Below the pieces are notes generated by a model. That model did not search any database. It worked only from the letters and a program-made list of their open reading frames with translations, and was not told where the DNA came from. From Paenibacillus sp. RC67 (GTDB lineage Bacteria > Bacillota > Bacilli > Paenibacillales > NBRC-103111), in assembly GCF_030020805.1 (NCBI RefSeq), contig NZ_CP125098.1, positions 5,169,501-5,233,500 on the forward strand: DNA of 64,000 nt. The letters are read 5' to 3'. This document shows, one piece after another, positions 55,281 through 64,000 of the stretch. Positions within the stretch are counted from its first letter, which is position 1, and each line of letters begins with the position of its first letter. The translations under genes and the position numbers were made by a program.

Positions 55281-56270
55281 TTATTTGCCGCTTTGTAAAT
55301 TCAATTTTTCCAGAATCCCCTGCAAATGCTTGGCACCGCTTGCAATCCTCTCTTCCATTTGTCCCAAATAAGGTATCGCTTCGTATGCATCAACTGCTGG
55401 CAGCTCTCCAGAGGCAAGCTTTTGCTCTACCATTCTTGCCAGTTTGATAAATTGTCCGAATTCATAGGGCGTCAAGTCCGGGTTTGGAGTGAACCAATCC
55501 TGCTCGAATACTGGGAATTCAAAAATCCACTTGTGATCTTCGATCGACAAAGGCAAATCCGGGTTATATTCTCCCAAAATGGCAATGATGCTCGCGAGAT
55601 CAACAATCCCTTGGCCCGGCGCCTTTCCTTGCCTACTGACCCCATTCGCCGAGAAGAAGACGATTCCATCCTTGATGTGGGTCAAGTGCGTATAGGGAGC
55701 GACCCTTCTAGCCGCCAGTACAGGGTCTTCCGCATTCACAAGCGTATTCCCGGTATCGAGGTTTACGCCACATATATCCTCACCGGCGGCTTCAACGACG
55801 TGCAAAATATCGAAGGTGGAGTCGCCGTGATTCTCGAGATTGATCCGACTGCCGCACTCCTCCAGCACCGGTCTCAGGCTTCGCATGAATTCGGCACTCT
55901 TCGATAAATGCGTGTTCCATGGAACGGGGTGCTTGTATCGTTCGTCACTGCGGCTGATTATACCCGCCAGCTCATGCCAGCCGGCTTTGGCGAAGAGTTG
56001 AATATCACGGATGAATGCTGTTCTCGCTTCGTCTTCCGATTGCTGGAACAGAAGCGGATTGCAGACACCTACGGAAACGTTCATATACATCCCTAGTGAA
56101 TCGGCGTAATCCCTTAAGTGCAGTAGTTCTCCCAAATCGCGCTTGCTGCTCAAACCGTCCATGCCACCAAACTGCACGCCTTCCAATCCCCGTTTGTTGG
56201 CATAATCTAGACACTGATAAGGATCCAGGTTCAATTCCCGGAGCGTAAAGCTGTCGATTCCTATCCTCAA
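55281..56270 (-). CDS. Sugar phosphate isomerase/epimerase family TIM barrel
   Basis: A 329-aa TIM-barrel protein, longer than the usual 270-290 aa because of a C-terminal helical extension. It starts MRIGIDSFTLRELNLDPYQC; RINLENHGDSTFDILHVV, CGVNLDTGNTLVN, THLTHIKDGIVFF and LPLSIEDHKWIFE are the metal-ligand strands. Start is TTG at 56270, 12 nt after AAAGGAGG; no ATG fits. It is 39 bp after the dehydrogenase gene, forming a two-gene operon. Confidence 0.83.
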   Translation of the reverse strand: MRIGIDSFTLRELNLDPYQCLDYANKRGLEGVQFGGMDGLSSKRDLGELLHLRDYADSLGMYMNVSVGVCNPLLFQQSEDEARTAFIRDIQLFAKAGWHELAGIISRSDERYKHPVPWNTHLSKSAEFMRSLRPVLEECGSRINLENHGDSTFDILHVVEAAGEDICGVNLDTGNTLVNAEDPVLAARRVAPYTHLTHIKDGIVFFSANGVSRQGKAPGQGIVDLASIIAILGEYNPDLPLSIEDHKWIFEFPVFEQDWFTPNPDLTPYEFGQFIKLARMVEQKLASGELPAVDAYEAIPYLGQMEERIASGAKHLQGILEKLNLQSGK

Positions 56271-56309
56271 CGCAACGCCAATCCTCCTTTAATCGTCTTA
56301 TTATCGCTT

Positions 56310-57374
56310 TCAACGTGCCGGTTGCAGGGGAAGGCTGACTACCGCCTTCATTTCCTCAGCCCGATAAGCGGCTTCCGCCACTTCAACCGTGTTACGGCTA
56401 TCTATCCCGTCGGTCAAAATCTCCGCCTGTTCGCCTCTCAAGCTTTTCACCCATTGCTCAATACAGCGCTGATGGCCCGTTAATTCTTTCTTGACGTCAA
56501 CCTTGACGAAACTTCCTTCGCCTTTCATGTCATACTGAAACTGCTTGGATGATCCGTCATGAATTTTGACGTATGTACCTTTGCCGCTCATAAAATACGC
56601 TTCACCCTTCGTACCGGTGACATGATTGAATTCGTACCATAATCCATCCGGAGCGTGATGCGATTGCGTGTACCAGTTTATGGAGAGCAGGGCTAGCGCA
56701 CCCGATCGCATTTTGGCCAATACGGCTCCGATGCTTTCCCCTTCCATGCGATCCGGTTCCGTCTTCGTCATGCAAGTCACCTGATCCACTTCGCCTTCGT
56801 ACCATCTGAGCGAATCGATCTGATGGGTGAGACAGCTCATGATGGCACCGCCGCCAAGCATTTCCTTCGATCGCACCCAGCTTCGCTCGGGGAAAACGAC
56901 ATTCTGATTATGCTCCAATTTCCAGAACAAAATGTCCCCCAGTTCGCCGGAATCGACCACCCGCTTAAGCGCCTGCCAATCGGAATCGTAGCGCCGGTCA
57001 TGGCAGACGGTAAGCGATACGCCAGCTTTCTCGCAAGCCTGGATCATTCGATCGCACTCCTCCACATTGCGGGCCATCACTTTCTCGATCAGTACATGCT
57101 TGCCTGCTTCCGCAGCCGCGATTGCTGCAGGCGCGTGCAAATAATGCGGAAGAAGAATATCAACCGCATCCACGTCCTTATCGGCCAAAATCTCGGTATA
57201 ATCTCCTACAATGTCAACATCCTCGCCCAACAGTCTTCGGATCTCGCTGTGGCGGCTTGCGTCAGACTCGGCCACAACGACTTCGCAAAGATCCGTGAGA
57301 CGTGTATATCCCGGGGCATGTGCAGTCAAAATGCCTCCGCCTCCCAGAATGCCGATCTTCAGTTTATCGCTCAT
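56310..57374 (-). CDS. Gfo/Idh/MocA family oxidoreductase
   Basis: A 354-aa dehydrogenase: Rossmann motif KIGILGGGGILTAHAPGY, HVLIEKVMARN (the usual EKP is EKV here, a noteworthy change), and MLGGGAIMSCLTHQIDSLRWYEG with the catalytic-type His. ATG after GGGAG. It is divergent from the AraC gene at 57556, which probably regulates it, and co-transcribed with the TIM-barrel gene. The substitution in EKP keeps the catalytic Lys but may alter its setting. Confidence 0.86.
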   Translation of the reverse strand: MSDKLKIGILGGGGILTAHAPGYTRLTDLCEVVVAESDASRHSEIRRLLGEDVDIVGDYTEILADKDVDAVDILLPHYLHAPAAIAAAEAGKHVLIEKVMARNVEECDRMIQACEKAGVSLTVCHDRRYDSDWQALKRVVDSGELGDILFWKLEHNQNVVFPERSWVRSKEMLGGGAIMSCLTHQIDSLRWYEGEVDQVTCMTKTEPDRMEGESIGAVLAKMRSGALALLSINWYTQSHHAPDGLWYEFNHVTGTKGEAYFMSGKGTYVKIHDGSSKQFQYDMKGEGSFVKVDVKKELTGHQRCIEQWVKSLRGEQAEILTDGIDSRNTVEVAEAAYRAEEMKAVVSLPLQPAR

Positions 57375-57495
57375 TTCCGCTTCAACTCCCTCATAATTTC
57401 TGTCACGGGAACATTATCTCACCGTGGGATGGAAGGCAGAAATGACAAATCGTCTGATTTTATACACCTTTTGTTCGAAGCCTGCTTCATTCCGC

Positions 57496-57537
57496 TTGAT
57501 TCGATTGCGCGATCCACTATAATAAGTGTAATTACAC
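57496..57537 (+). promoter_or_regulatory. Promoter of the AraC gene with palindromic site
   Basis: -35 TTGATT (57496-57501), 16-bp spacer, -10 TATAAT (57518-57523). The perfect 12-bp palindrome GTGTAATTACAC (57526-57537) lies over the expected start of transcription, a good place for autoregulation. Confidence 0.55.
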
Positions 57538-57555
57538 GAAGAAGGCGGAAGAAGT

Positions 57556-58398
57556 ATGAATGACTCCCGGTTTTTGACCACGGTCCTGAATTCCCTTGAT
57601 TTTACTTATTTCAAGGGCAATACGACGCGATTTGACGTGAAGAAATCTCATAGTTTCGATCAGCCGTTCACCCTTATCTCCCAAATTACGGACGGCCCAC
57701 TGCTTCTTCACATCGGAAATGAGAGCTATAAGGTCGAGCCGGGTCAAGGGTTGATTATCCCCCCACATACCAAATATGAAATCAATATGCTGGGACCTCA
57801 ATTCGTCACGCATTGGCTGAATGTGGACATCACTCTTTTTGACCATTTTAAACTGTTCGACTTTATAGAAACTCCTTATGTCACCTCCGAAGATATCGGA
57901 AATAACATCGGTCGGCTTCAAACTGAAATAACCGCCTTGATGAACACCGATCCGATCGACGCCAGCACATCCTTGTACAAGGCGGCGCAAGTCAAGCAGC
58001 GACTGTTCACTCTGCTGGAAATTGTTCTTTCTGTTTCCCGGTACAAAATCGGCAGCTTCGAGGATATGAGGAATCTCCAACGGTTTCAACCCGTGTTCGA
58101 CTACATGGAGAAACATCTTGCCGAGAAAATAAAAGTGACACAGCTGGCCGAGCTGATGTACTTGTCCATCTCCCATTTTCATAAAGAATTCAAACAAGCC
58201 TTCCAAGTTTCTCCGATGCAATATATCCAAGCGCAGAGATTGAAGGAGGCTCAATATTTGTTGGCTACGACGGATTTGACGATGGGGGAAATCGCCAATC
58301 GGATCGGCTATGATCATACGTATCCGTTCATCCGATTTTTTAAATCGATGTACGGCAGCAGTCCCGGCAAATACAAAAAAACGCTGACCCGCCTATGA
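57556..58398 (+). CDS. AraC-family transcriptional regulator
   Basis: A 280-aa regulator with an N-terminal cupin-like sensor (PLLLHIGNESYKVEPGQGLI, IPPHTKYEINML) and a C-terminal double HTH (about 180-278: IKVTQLAELMYLSISHFHKEFKQAF, MGEIANRIGYDHTYPFIRFFKSMYG). ATG after GGCGGAAGAAGT. It is divergent from the dehydrogenase/isomerase pair, its most likely target. Confidence 0.87.
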   Translation: MNDSRFLTTVLNSLDFTYFKGNTTRFDVKKSHSFDQPFTLISQITDGPLLLHIGNESYKVEPGQGLIIPPHTKYEINMLGPQFVTHWLNVDITLFDHFKLFDFIETPYVTSEDIGNNIGRLQTEITALMNTDPIDASTSLYKAAQVKQRLFTLLEIVLSVSRYKIGSFEDMRNLQRFQPVFDYMEKHLAEKIKVTQLAELMYLSISHFHKEFKQAFQVSPMQYIQAQRLKEAQYLLATTDLTMGEIANRIGYDHTYPFIRFFKSMYGSSPGKYKKTLTRL

Positions 58399-58517
58399 TG
58401 GGATTGGCGTAACTTAGTATCGAAACCATACCCTGTTCCCCATAAACCGAAGGATTCTTCCGCTTTGCTAGGGGCACTATTCAACTTTTCTGCCCGTTCG
58501 CTTCATCCCTAAGTGTA

Positions 58518-58551
58518 TAAAAAAAAGCTCTACTTTTTAAGTAGAGCCGCC
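58518..58551 (-). terminator. Terminator after the 58.6-60.2 kb binding-protein gene
   Basis: Minus strand: GCTCTACTT-AAA-AAGTAGAGC followed by TTTTTTTT, about 80 bp after the stop at 58633. The plus-strand side serves no obvious gene. Confidence 0.85.
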
Positions 58552-58632
58552 AATATCCTATTCTTCAATGCTGTCAGAATTGACCTTAAGTTATTTCAAT
58601 CTCTTCATCACATTATTAACTCCGCGTCCAAT

Positions 58633-60195
58633 TTATTTACTTACTCTTGCGAATGCAAGATTGTAAATCGCTTCAACTTCCGCCGCACCTTTGTCTTTAC
58701 ATTGTTTAATGAAAGTATCCCAATCATTCAAGGCCCCATCACTTACAATAAATCTATCCATATTCTGTGTTACATACGCATCTAATTGTGTGCGAATCTT
58801 CTTAAGCATTTCTCGCTCAACCTTATTAAATGGCGGATCATTTACTTCCTTAAAATTAATACCTCCAACCAGATCCTTCATTGCCTTTTCAGACCAATGA
58901 ATTATTTCCGGTGGAGAAGAAGGAACGAGCGGATGATCGTCAGCGTTAAGCGCTAAACCCAGATATCCTGTCCCAAGGGCAGATTGCATTGCGCGGAAAG
59001 GATCTTGCTTATTCATAAACCTCGCTTTCGTTACATCAGAAATCTTATATTCCCCACCATCAAACGTATAATCCACATTCTCTACACCAAAACTTGTAAG
59101 ATGCGTTCCCTCTTCTCCATACATCCAGTCTATAAGCTTAATAACGTCTTCAGGATTTTCCACCTTGGAGCTTATAGCGTACATTTCACCGAGATGATCC
59201 AGTTGATAAATGTAATTACGCTTGACCCCCTTATCACTGGCTATTACCGGCAGCAAATCAAACTCGGCATTGGGGTCCTTGGCCTGAAGAGCTTTATTAA
59301 AGTTGGCTCCGAATCCATTATTATCTTGGAAAAAGAAGGACTTGCCGCTGCTTAATTTTTCCTGCCATACTTGTGATGTTGCTACGGAATAATCAGGATC
59401 AAGAAGTCTTTCTTTGTAGAGCTTATGAAGATAGGCAATAGCTTCTTTAAATTCTGGCGCGAATGGGCCGAATTGATATCGATTGGCAGTTGGCTCAAAA
59501 TAAATCTTAGATCCTGTAATATTGGTAAAACCACTACCAAACCCGAAAGCAATTGGATTAATCAAATTTTCCGTTCCCGTCTTCCCATTCGCTGCACGGC
59601 TAGTAAAAGGATAAGAGTCTGGATAAGCTTCTTTTAGCTTTTTGAGCACCCGATAGAGCTCATCATAGGTGGTTGGCGGTTCTAAATTAAGCTTTCTCAC
59701 CAGGTCTATACGAATCATGGGTAGCAGACCGGACTGAACACTCCATTTGGTTACTAAAGGGAAACCATACAGCTTACCATCCACTTTTGTCTTGTTGATA
59801 TCAGGCTTCTCTTGAATAAGCTTCTGGAGATTCGGCATTTTATCCAGGTAGGGGGTAATATCTAGAAAAATATTCGAATCAGCGTAGTCCGAAAGATCAT
59901 TTTGATTAACCAAGATGACATCAGGAATGGAGTTTGTAGCCATCAGGGTTTTCTTCTTATCCTCATAATTACTCTGTGGAACACTTTGTAAGTCGATCTT
60001 TACATTTTTTCTTTTTTTAATTTCTTGAACTACTTTCGAGTTTACTTCTATTGCTTGCGAAGAATGCTCATATCTCATCCATGAAAGTGTTCTCGTTTTA
60101 TTCATTGCTGGTGGGCTGCTACAACTCGCTAGTAAACTACCAACTAAAGCCAGTAAACAGCAAACGGTTACTATTTCTCTGTTTTTAATAACCAT
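58633..60195 (-). CDS. Extracellular sugar-binding lipoprotein
   Basis: A 520-aa lipoprotein: lipobox LASC (Cys about residue 25), then a family-1-like binding fold (DVILVNQNDLSDYADSNIF, GKLYGFPLVTKWSVQSGLLPM, TYDELYRVLKKLKEAYPDS, LIDWMYGEEGTHL). It is the longer LplA-like type (above 500 aa). ATG at 60195 has AGGGGG 6 nt before; the ATG five codons earlier is worse placed. It lies 52 bp after the membrane AraC regulator gene, and no permeases are in the window. Confidence 0.86.
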   Translation of the reverse strand: MVIKNREIVTVCCLLALVGSLLASCSSPPAMNKTRTLSWMRYEHSSQAIEVNSKVVQEIKKRKNVKIDLQSVPQSNYEDKKKTLMATNSIPDVILVNQNDLSDYADSNIFLDITPYLDKMPNLQKLIQEKPDINKTKVDGKLYGFPLVTKWSVQSGLLPMIRIDLVRKLNLEPPTTYDELYRVLKKLKEAYPDSYPFTSRAANGKTGTENLINPIAFGFGSGFTNITGSKIYFEPTANRYQFGPFAPEFKEAIAYLHKLYKERLLDPDYSVATSQVWQEKLSSGKSFFFQDNNGFGANFNKALQAKDPNAEFDLLPVIASDKGVKRNYIYQLDHLGEMYAISSKVENPEDVIKLIDWMYGEEGTHLTSFGVENVDYTFDGGEYKISDVTKARFMNKQDPFRAMQSALGTGYLGLALNADDHPLVPSSPPEIIHWSEKAMKDLVGGINFKEVNDPPFNKVEREMLKKIRTQLDAYVTQNMDRFIVSDGALNDWDTFIKQCKDKGAAEVEAIYNLAFARVSK

Positions 60196-60247
60196 GTTGT
60201 TCCCCCTCACGAACCTGGATCTGCTGTAGCAAACATCCGCTTACGCC

Positions 60248-62587
60248 CTATTTCTGCTTGAATCCATGTGCATTTCGATATTCATTCGGCGAAACACCTT
60301 CATACTTTTTGAATAAACGAAGAAATGTGGTGCGGCTAAATATGCCGATCTGATTAGAAATATCACTAATTTTCAAATCGCTATGTGCTAATAATTCCTT
60401 TGCTTTCGCAATCCGAACAAGACTGATATAGTCTGAAATATTCGTCCCTGTCGCGTCTTTAAACATTCTTGATACATACTTGGCGGATAGCCCTATCTCG
60501 TTGGCAATTACCTCTAGATATAAGTCCTTCTCATAATGCTTCTCGATATATGCTGTGATCAACGAAACAACAACACCTGATTTACTTTCAGGCTTATCTA
60601 GCGTCTCTGTAATAATTTTCTCATAAAATTCAAAAATCATTTGCAGTCTTCCATCAAACTCATTCGGTAGAAGCTCCTTGTCATCCAAGGAAGCATACTC
60701 ATCTGCTTCAAGGAAATCATATACATTTAGTCTCTTTTCCTTCAAATAGCGATTACCTGTATGAAACAACTCCACAAGTAAAGCACCAAGATAATGATAA
60801 GAGACGCCTCTCGTTTTATTCAAACCGATGATTTCTTCCACTTCCATCTTTAAGGCATCCATATCACCTGATTTCAGTCCGTTTACAATTTTGTTCTGCT
60901 CAAGAAACGAATAGTAGTAGTTTTGATCAATAACAAGATCAGTGGCATCTAAAATAGCCATCTTAGACGAGTCTGTTCGCTTATCAATGGCTGTAATAGC
61001 ATCGCTATAGGATTTTGAAAAATCATCAATCTTCTCATATTTTTTTCCTAAACCAATAATTAGTTCACAATACGTCATATCATAAGCGAAGGTCAGTTTA
61101 ATCATCTCTAAAGACTGATCCAATTTTCTTCGGTCTTCCTCATTTTTTAAATTGACCACACAAACATATAAGTAAGGTTCATATTCCAGCAAATAACAGT
61201 TTACATACTTTTTCATAATTCCCGAAAGGACATTCTTCATTTTTTCCAAAATCAATAAACGATCTGCTTCCAGGATATCATGATAAAATTTATCTTTAAA
61301 AATAAACATGAAGCAGCAGCACAGATAGCTTCCTGAATGAAAATCAAGTTTACTTAGCACTTGGTGCACGGCATTGGCCTGTCCCACTCGAAAGCTTTTA
61401 ATTAAATTCTTAAAAAACTGCTCAAGAATTTCTTCCGAATAGGTATTAATTTTGATATTCGCATCCATATGCTGCTGAACCAACTGATTGATACTGTCTC
61501 CGATTTTCTGAAGCTCGCCGCTGCGGTTAGTTTCACCGCTCCATTGCTCGACTTTTTCATTTTTTTGTAAAATATCTCTAATATTTTTGATCGGGTTATA
61601 TAAGCGAACGCTAAATATGAAAGAAAAAGCTATGCTAATGATGATTAAACTTATGCAAATCCATATAATCAAACTGAAAATATTAGAGGATTCCTGATTA
61701 AAAGAGCCAACAGGAGTAATAGAAACATATTTCCAGCCATAATCGGAAGTGGTTTGAGCTATCCAGCTTTGCTCCTGACCTATTTGAATAGCTGCATCTT
61801 CACTGTGCTTATTGGCTGGATAGCTAACAGCTATTTGATTAAGAACCTTCTTATCCAGCCCGCTGCTTTGAAGAATAGTCTGATTATTTTTATCTAATAC
61901 GACATACTTCGTAGTCGAGAAAATCGAGTTATTCTGAAGCGTTGTCATAATTGTCGGGATAGAGATGGTTGTTACCATCGTGGCCAAATGCCCATTCAAA
62001 TATTGTGTCGTAATACTCGGGATAACCTCACGGTTAGAATTCATATTTGCGTTGACCACGTTTGTAGGCCTCAGTAGTTCGAATAAGCTGCTTTGAGATA
62101 ATCGTTGACGCCAAAAATCTTTATCGTATCCATCAAATTCATAAAATTTATCAAAGAAAACATCAAAATCAACGATTCCGTCACTCAAATAAACGCGCTT
62201 GTCATCAATAAATAAAAAGATATTGTCAACAAAATGACTGATTGTATTACGATTACCGGCAATTGATCTTACAATCGATGGCATTTTGATTTTCTCTTCA
62301 TCCGTCAGCAATGGATAAGGCCTTAAATTTTGTTGAATCGTATCACTTAGCAGCAAATTGTTATTGGTTGCCTGTGCCATGCCTAAATAAATATCGATGG
62401 TTTTGGAGGATGCAATCAAATTATCCTTCAGCTTCTCTGAAACATCCCTCTTAATTAATTGATCTGCATTAAAGTAAGCAATAACTCCAATAATGACAAT
62501 TGGAATCAGCAAAGAGAAGAAATACAGCAGAATCTTGAAGAAAAGTCTGTTTTTATTCACAGATTGCTTCAGATACTTCCAATTCAA
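60248..62587 (-). CDS. Membrane-bound AraC-family regulator with extracellular sensor (YesS/YtdP-like)
   Basis: A 779-aa protein. First membrane segment near residues 15-36 (FKILLYFFSLLIPIVIIGVIAY), an extracellular Cache-like domain of about 250 aa, a second membrane segment (SLIIWICISLIIISIAFSFI), a HAMP/linker and a GGDEF-like degenerate middle region. The C-terminal AraC double HTH has LYLEVIANEIGLSAKYVSRMFKD and ISDISNQIGIFSRTTFLRLFKK. It couples an outside signal to transcription without a kinase. TTG start at 62587, 7 nt after GGGGG, begins right before the membrane segment; the longer frame to 62692 has no site. It likely controls the adjacent binding-protein gene. Confidence 0.87.
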   Translation of the reverse strand: MNWKYLKQSVNKNRLFFKILLYFFSLLIPIVIIGVIAYFNADQLIKRDVSEKLKDNLIASSKTIDIYLGMAQATNNNLLLSDTIQQNLRPYPLLTDEEKIKMPSIVRSIAGNRNTISHFVDNIFLFIDDKRVYLSDGIVDFDVFFDKFYEFDGYDKDFWRQRLSQSSLFELLRPTNVVNANMNSNREVIPSITTQYLNGHLATMVTTISIPTIMTTLQNNSIFSTTKYVVLDKNNQTILQSSGLDKKVLNQIAVSYPANKHSEDAAIQIGQEQSWIAQTTSDYGWKYVSITPVGSFNQESSNIFSLIIWICISLIIISIAFSFIFSVRLYNPIKNIRDILQKNEKVEQWSGETNRSGELQKIGDSINQLVQQHMDANIKINTYSEEILEQFFKNLIKSFRVGQANAVHQVLSKLDFHSGSYLCCCFMFIFKDKFYHDILEADRLLILEKMKNVLSGIMKKYVNCYLLEYEPYLYVCVVNLKNEEDRRKLDQSLEMIKLTFAYDMTYCELIIGLGKKYEKIDDFSKSYSDAITAIDKRTDSSKMAILDATDLVIDQNYYYSFLEQNKIVNGLKSGDMDALKMEVEEIIGLNKTRGVSYHYLGALLVELFHTGNRYLKEKRLNVYDFLEADEYASLDDKELLPNEFDGRLQMIFEFYEKIITETLDKPESKSGVVVSLITAYIEKHYEKDLYLEVIANEIGLSAKYVSRMFKDATGTNISDYISLVRIAKAKELLAHSDLKISDISNQIGIFSRTTFLRLFKKYEGVSPNEYRNAHGFKQK

Positions 62588-62740
62588 GTGTAATCCCCCA
62601 TTTATCACGCGACACCATTTGTCGGTCCAATTGGAAACGCATTCATATTTTAATGTTAGTTTCGCCAAAGGGGCCGTAAAATCCTGTTGCACAAGGGAAA
62701 AATTTGAAATATAGCTAGAATTGTTTGGAAAACTTTATAA

Positions 62741-62790
62741 GAAAAAACAAAAGAAAACGCAAGGCTTTTGCATCCCTGCGTTTTCCGTTT
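62741..62790 (-). terminator. Terminator after the DapA-family gene
   Basis: Minus strand: GAAAACGCA and TGCGTTTTC arms (with GGG/CCT extension), followed by TTTTGTTTTTTC, 17 bp after the stop at 62807. Confidence 0.82.
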
Positions 62791-62806
62791 TGTATGGACC
62801 ATTCCT

Positions 62807-63748
62807 CTATTTATTCTGTGCCGCTGCAACCGTAAATTGTTTGGCTAACTGTTTGGAGACACGGTAAAGATGCTCAACCTCCAGCCGGTTAGTGGCTGTA
62901 AATTCCTCGTGATTTCTCGATCGGGAATAGTAATTTACAGCTATCCCGTCCAGCATTTGAGAATATTTTGCGTTAACGGGATAACACTGGCGCTCAATAA
63001 ATGACGCTACAGCCAGTATACTCATTAGGTACTCCGCTTCCTCAGGCCGCTTCGCCCAATTGTGCAATAACCATACATACAAATCCGGATGGAAGTTCGC
63101 CATAACTCCACTATACCCATTAACTCCCAACTTCAATGACTCCAGAAGCGTAGCTGTATTGGCATTGTAAAGCTTCAAAGGGGTTCCTGCAATAACGTCC
63201 AGCTTTTCTTTAATCAACTCCACGTCACACGAGGTATCTTTCAAAAAGAAAAATCTCCCGGTATCTGCGCACCATTTTAATTCAGAGGGGGATAATAGTC
63301 TTTTATATGGAAACGGACATTCATAGATACCAAGCGCGACATGGTCCGGCAGCTGCTCCAGCAGTTTCTGAGCGTTAGCCTTCCACACGTCATCGGACTC
63401 ATCCTGTGCCGCCATCCGGTTCGAGATGAGGATGACAGCTTCGACGCCTGTTTCCGACATCGCAGTCAATTCTCGAACCTGATCTTCAAACGAATCGGAG
63501 ATGTGCCCAGAAGCAATGACAGGAACTCTGCCCGCCGCCTTTTCCACGATAAATGCAGCAAGCTTCACACGCTCTTCTAAACTCAAGAAGAACATCTCGC
63601 TCGACTGGCATACAGCAAATAGTCCATCGACCTTATTTTGAATAAACCATTCAACCATTCGTTCCATAGCTTCAAAATCAATTTCTCCAGACTCTTTATA
63701 TAAAGTAATCATCGTTGGCCATACGCCGTCAGGGTTATTAATCTTCAT
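62807..63748 (-). CDS. DHDPS/NAL-family aldolase or lyase
   Basis: A 313-aa class I aldolase of the dihydrodipicolinate synthase/N-acetylneuraminate lyase family. It starts MKINNPDGVWPTMITLY; Tyr142 in GIYECPFPYKR and Schiff-base Lys170 in FFFLKDTSCD are the catalytic pair. The usual GGTGE-type phosphate or carboxylate loop reads CQSSEMFFL here, which argues against true DHDPS and for a sugar-acid or keto-acid substrate. ATG at 63748 with GGGAG 7 nt before. It follows the alpha-mannosidase gene by 25 bp, so it is part of a glycan-breakdown operon. Confidence 0.84.
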   Translation of the reverse strand: MKINNPDGVWPTMITLYKESGEIDFEAMERMVEWFIQNKVDGLFAVCQSSEMFFLSLEERVKLAAFIVEKAAGRVPVIASGHISDSFEDQVRELTAMSETGVEAVILISNRMAAQDESDDVWKANAQKLLEQLPDHVALGIYECPFPYKRLLSPSELKWCADTGRFFFLKDTSCDVELIKEKLDVIAGTPLKLYNANTATLLESLKLGVNGYSGVMANFHPDLYVWLLHNWAKRPEEAEYLMSILAVASFIERQCYPVNAKYSQMLDGIAVNYYSRSRNHEEFTATNRLEVEHLYRVSKQLAKQFTVAAAQNK

Positions 63749-63773
63749 TTGGCAGCTCCCTTTCATCATTAGC

Positions 63774-64000
63774 TTACATTTCTAAAAAATTGACCTCCAT
63801 AATCGGATTATGCGGTATGGAAGGTATGAAAAACGTTTTAATCTCACACTTGCCAAAGGTACTTTGCCAATTTCGCTTTAAGGCTGCTAAACTTATTTCT
63901 GTCTTCGCTTCTCTCCCGTATAGCTCTTGACAACGAAGAATCCATCCATTTCCGTCTTCGGCCGGTTTAAAGGCCACAGCAATAACATTGTCTGAAGAAA
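63774..64000 (-). CDS. Alpha-mannosidase (GH38), C-terminal part only
   Basis: The last 75 codons of a gene entering from the right edge. The frame reads DNVIAVAFKPAEDGNGWILR then CQELYGREAKTEISL, the conserved final beta-domain motif of GH38 alpha-mannosidases (VKPAEDG/ILRLYE..GR), and ends at 63774. The frame is open to the window edge, so the catalytic part lies outside. An upstream start at 63977 is only an internal GTG. It is probably co-transcribed with the DapA-family gene. Confidence 0.75.
   Translation of the reverse strand, partial: SSDNVIAVAFKPAEDGNGWILRCQELYGREAKTEISLAALKRNWQSTFGKCEIKTFFIPSIPHNPIMEVNFLEM

Overview
The window looks like a chromosomal segment of a Paenibacillus-type firmicute. 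The signs are AAGGAGG-type ribosome sites, many CUT1 sugar ABC transporters with lipoprotein binding proteins, YesM/YesN-type two-component systems, AraC regulators with membrane sensor domains, CcpA-type cre boxes, an SLH-anchored pectate lyase and a sporulation sigma-factor fragment. No rRNA, tRNA, CRISPR array or intact transposase was seen. Nearly all genes lie on the minus strand; the plus-strand genes are at 1826-2971, 40978-43711 and 57556-58398.

Layout. 1-6.2 kb: a carbohydrate regulon with a partial TIM-barrel isomerase, a Gfo/Idh/MocA dehydrogenase, a divergent GntR/LacI-type regulator, a GH43 glycosidase and an orphan sugar-binding lipoprotein. Two near-identical promoter/operator modules (about 1548-1591 and 6102-6145) probably tie it together. 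6.3-15.7 kb: a complete nine-gene opine-metallophore operon in the order cntKLMABCDFE, with a strong promoter and a Zur-like box. The key residues of the opine dehydrogenase, plus the presence of cntK, predict staphylopine itself. 15.9-26.1 kb: a YesM/YesN sensor-regulator pair, LplBCA-like transporter, isomerase, dehydrogenase and MFS permease, probably one transcription unit. 26.2-26.8 kb: gene debris, including a sigma-E/K fragment. 26.8-34.1 kb: an APH-like kinase, then a CUT1 transporter with dehydrogenase, isomerase and an AraC regulator, with a perfect cre box at the operon start.

34.6-43.7 kb: an AraC regulator, a second orphan sugar-binding lipoprotein, an alginate-lyase-family protein and a secreted clan GH-A glycosidase, facing two overlapping FAD-oxidoreductase genes. 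43.7-46.8 kb: an accessory-looking stretch with a Rieske protein carrying a large unrecognised domain, a perfect palindrome in front of it, an operator-flanked promoter without a gene, and a cluster of roughly 22-bp repeats resembling a transposon end. 46.8-53.9 kb: one giant pectate lyase/FN3/SLH surface protein split in two by a one-base frameshift near 50682. 54.1-55.2 kb: two decayed gene fragments (zeta-toxin-like and GSA-aminotransferase-like). 55.3-64 kb: another isomerase/dehydrogenase pair with a divergent AraC regulator, a sugar-binding lipoprotein next to a large membrane AraC regulator, a DapA-family aldolase/lyase and the 3' end of a GH38 alpha-mannosidase.

The overall theme is plant-polysaccharide and glycoside use (arabinan/xylan, pectin, uronides, mannosides), with four copies of a dehydrogenase-plus-TIM-barrel module that suggest oxidative processing of sugars or glycosides. 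Within this sits a metal-scavenging operon and a few degraded or mobile-element-like patches. All calls come from reading the sequence; no database search was run.
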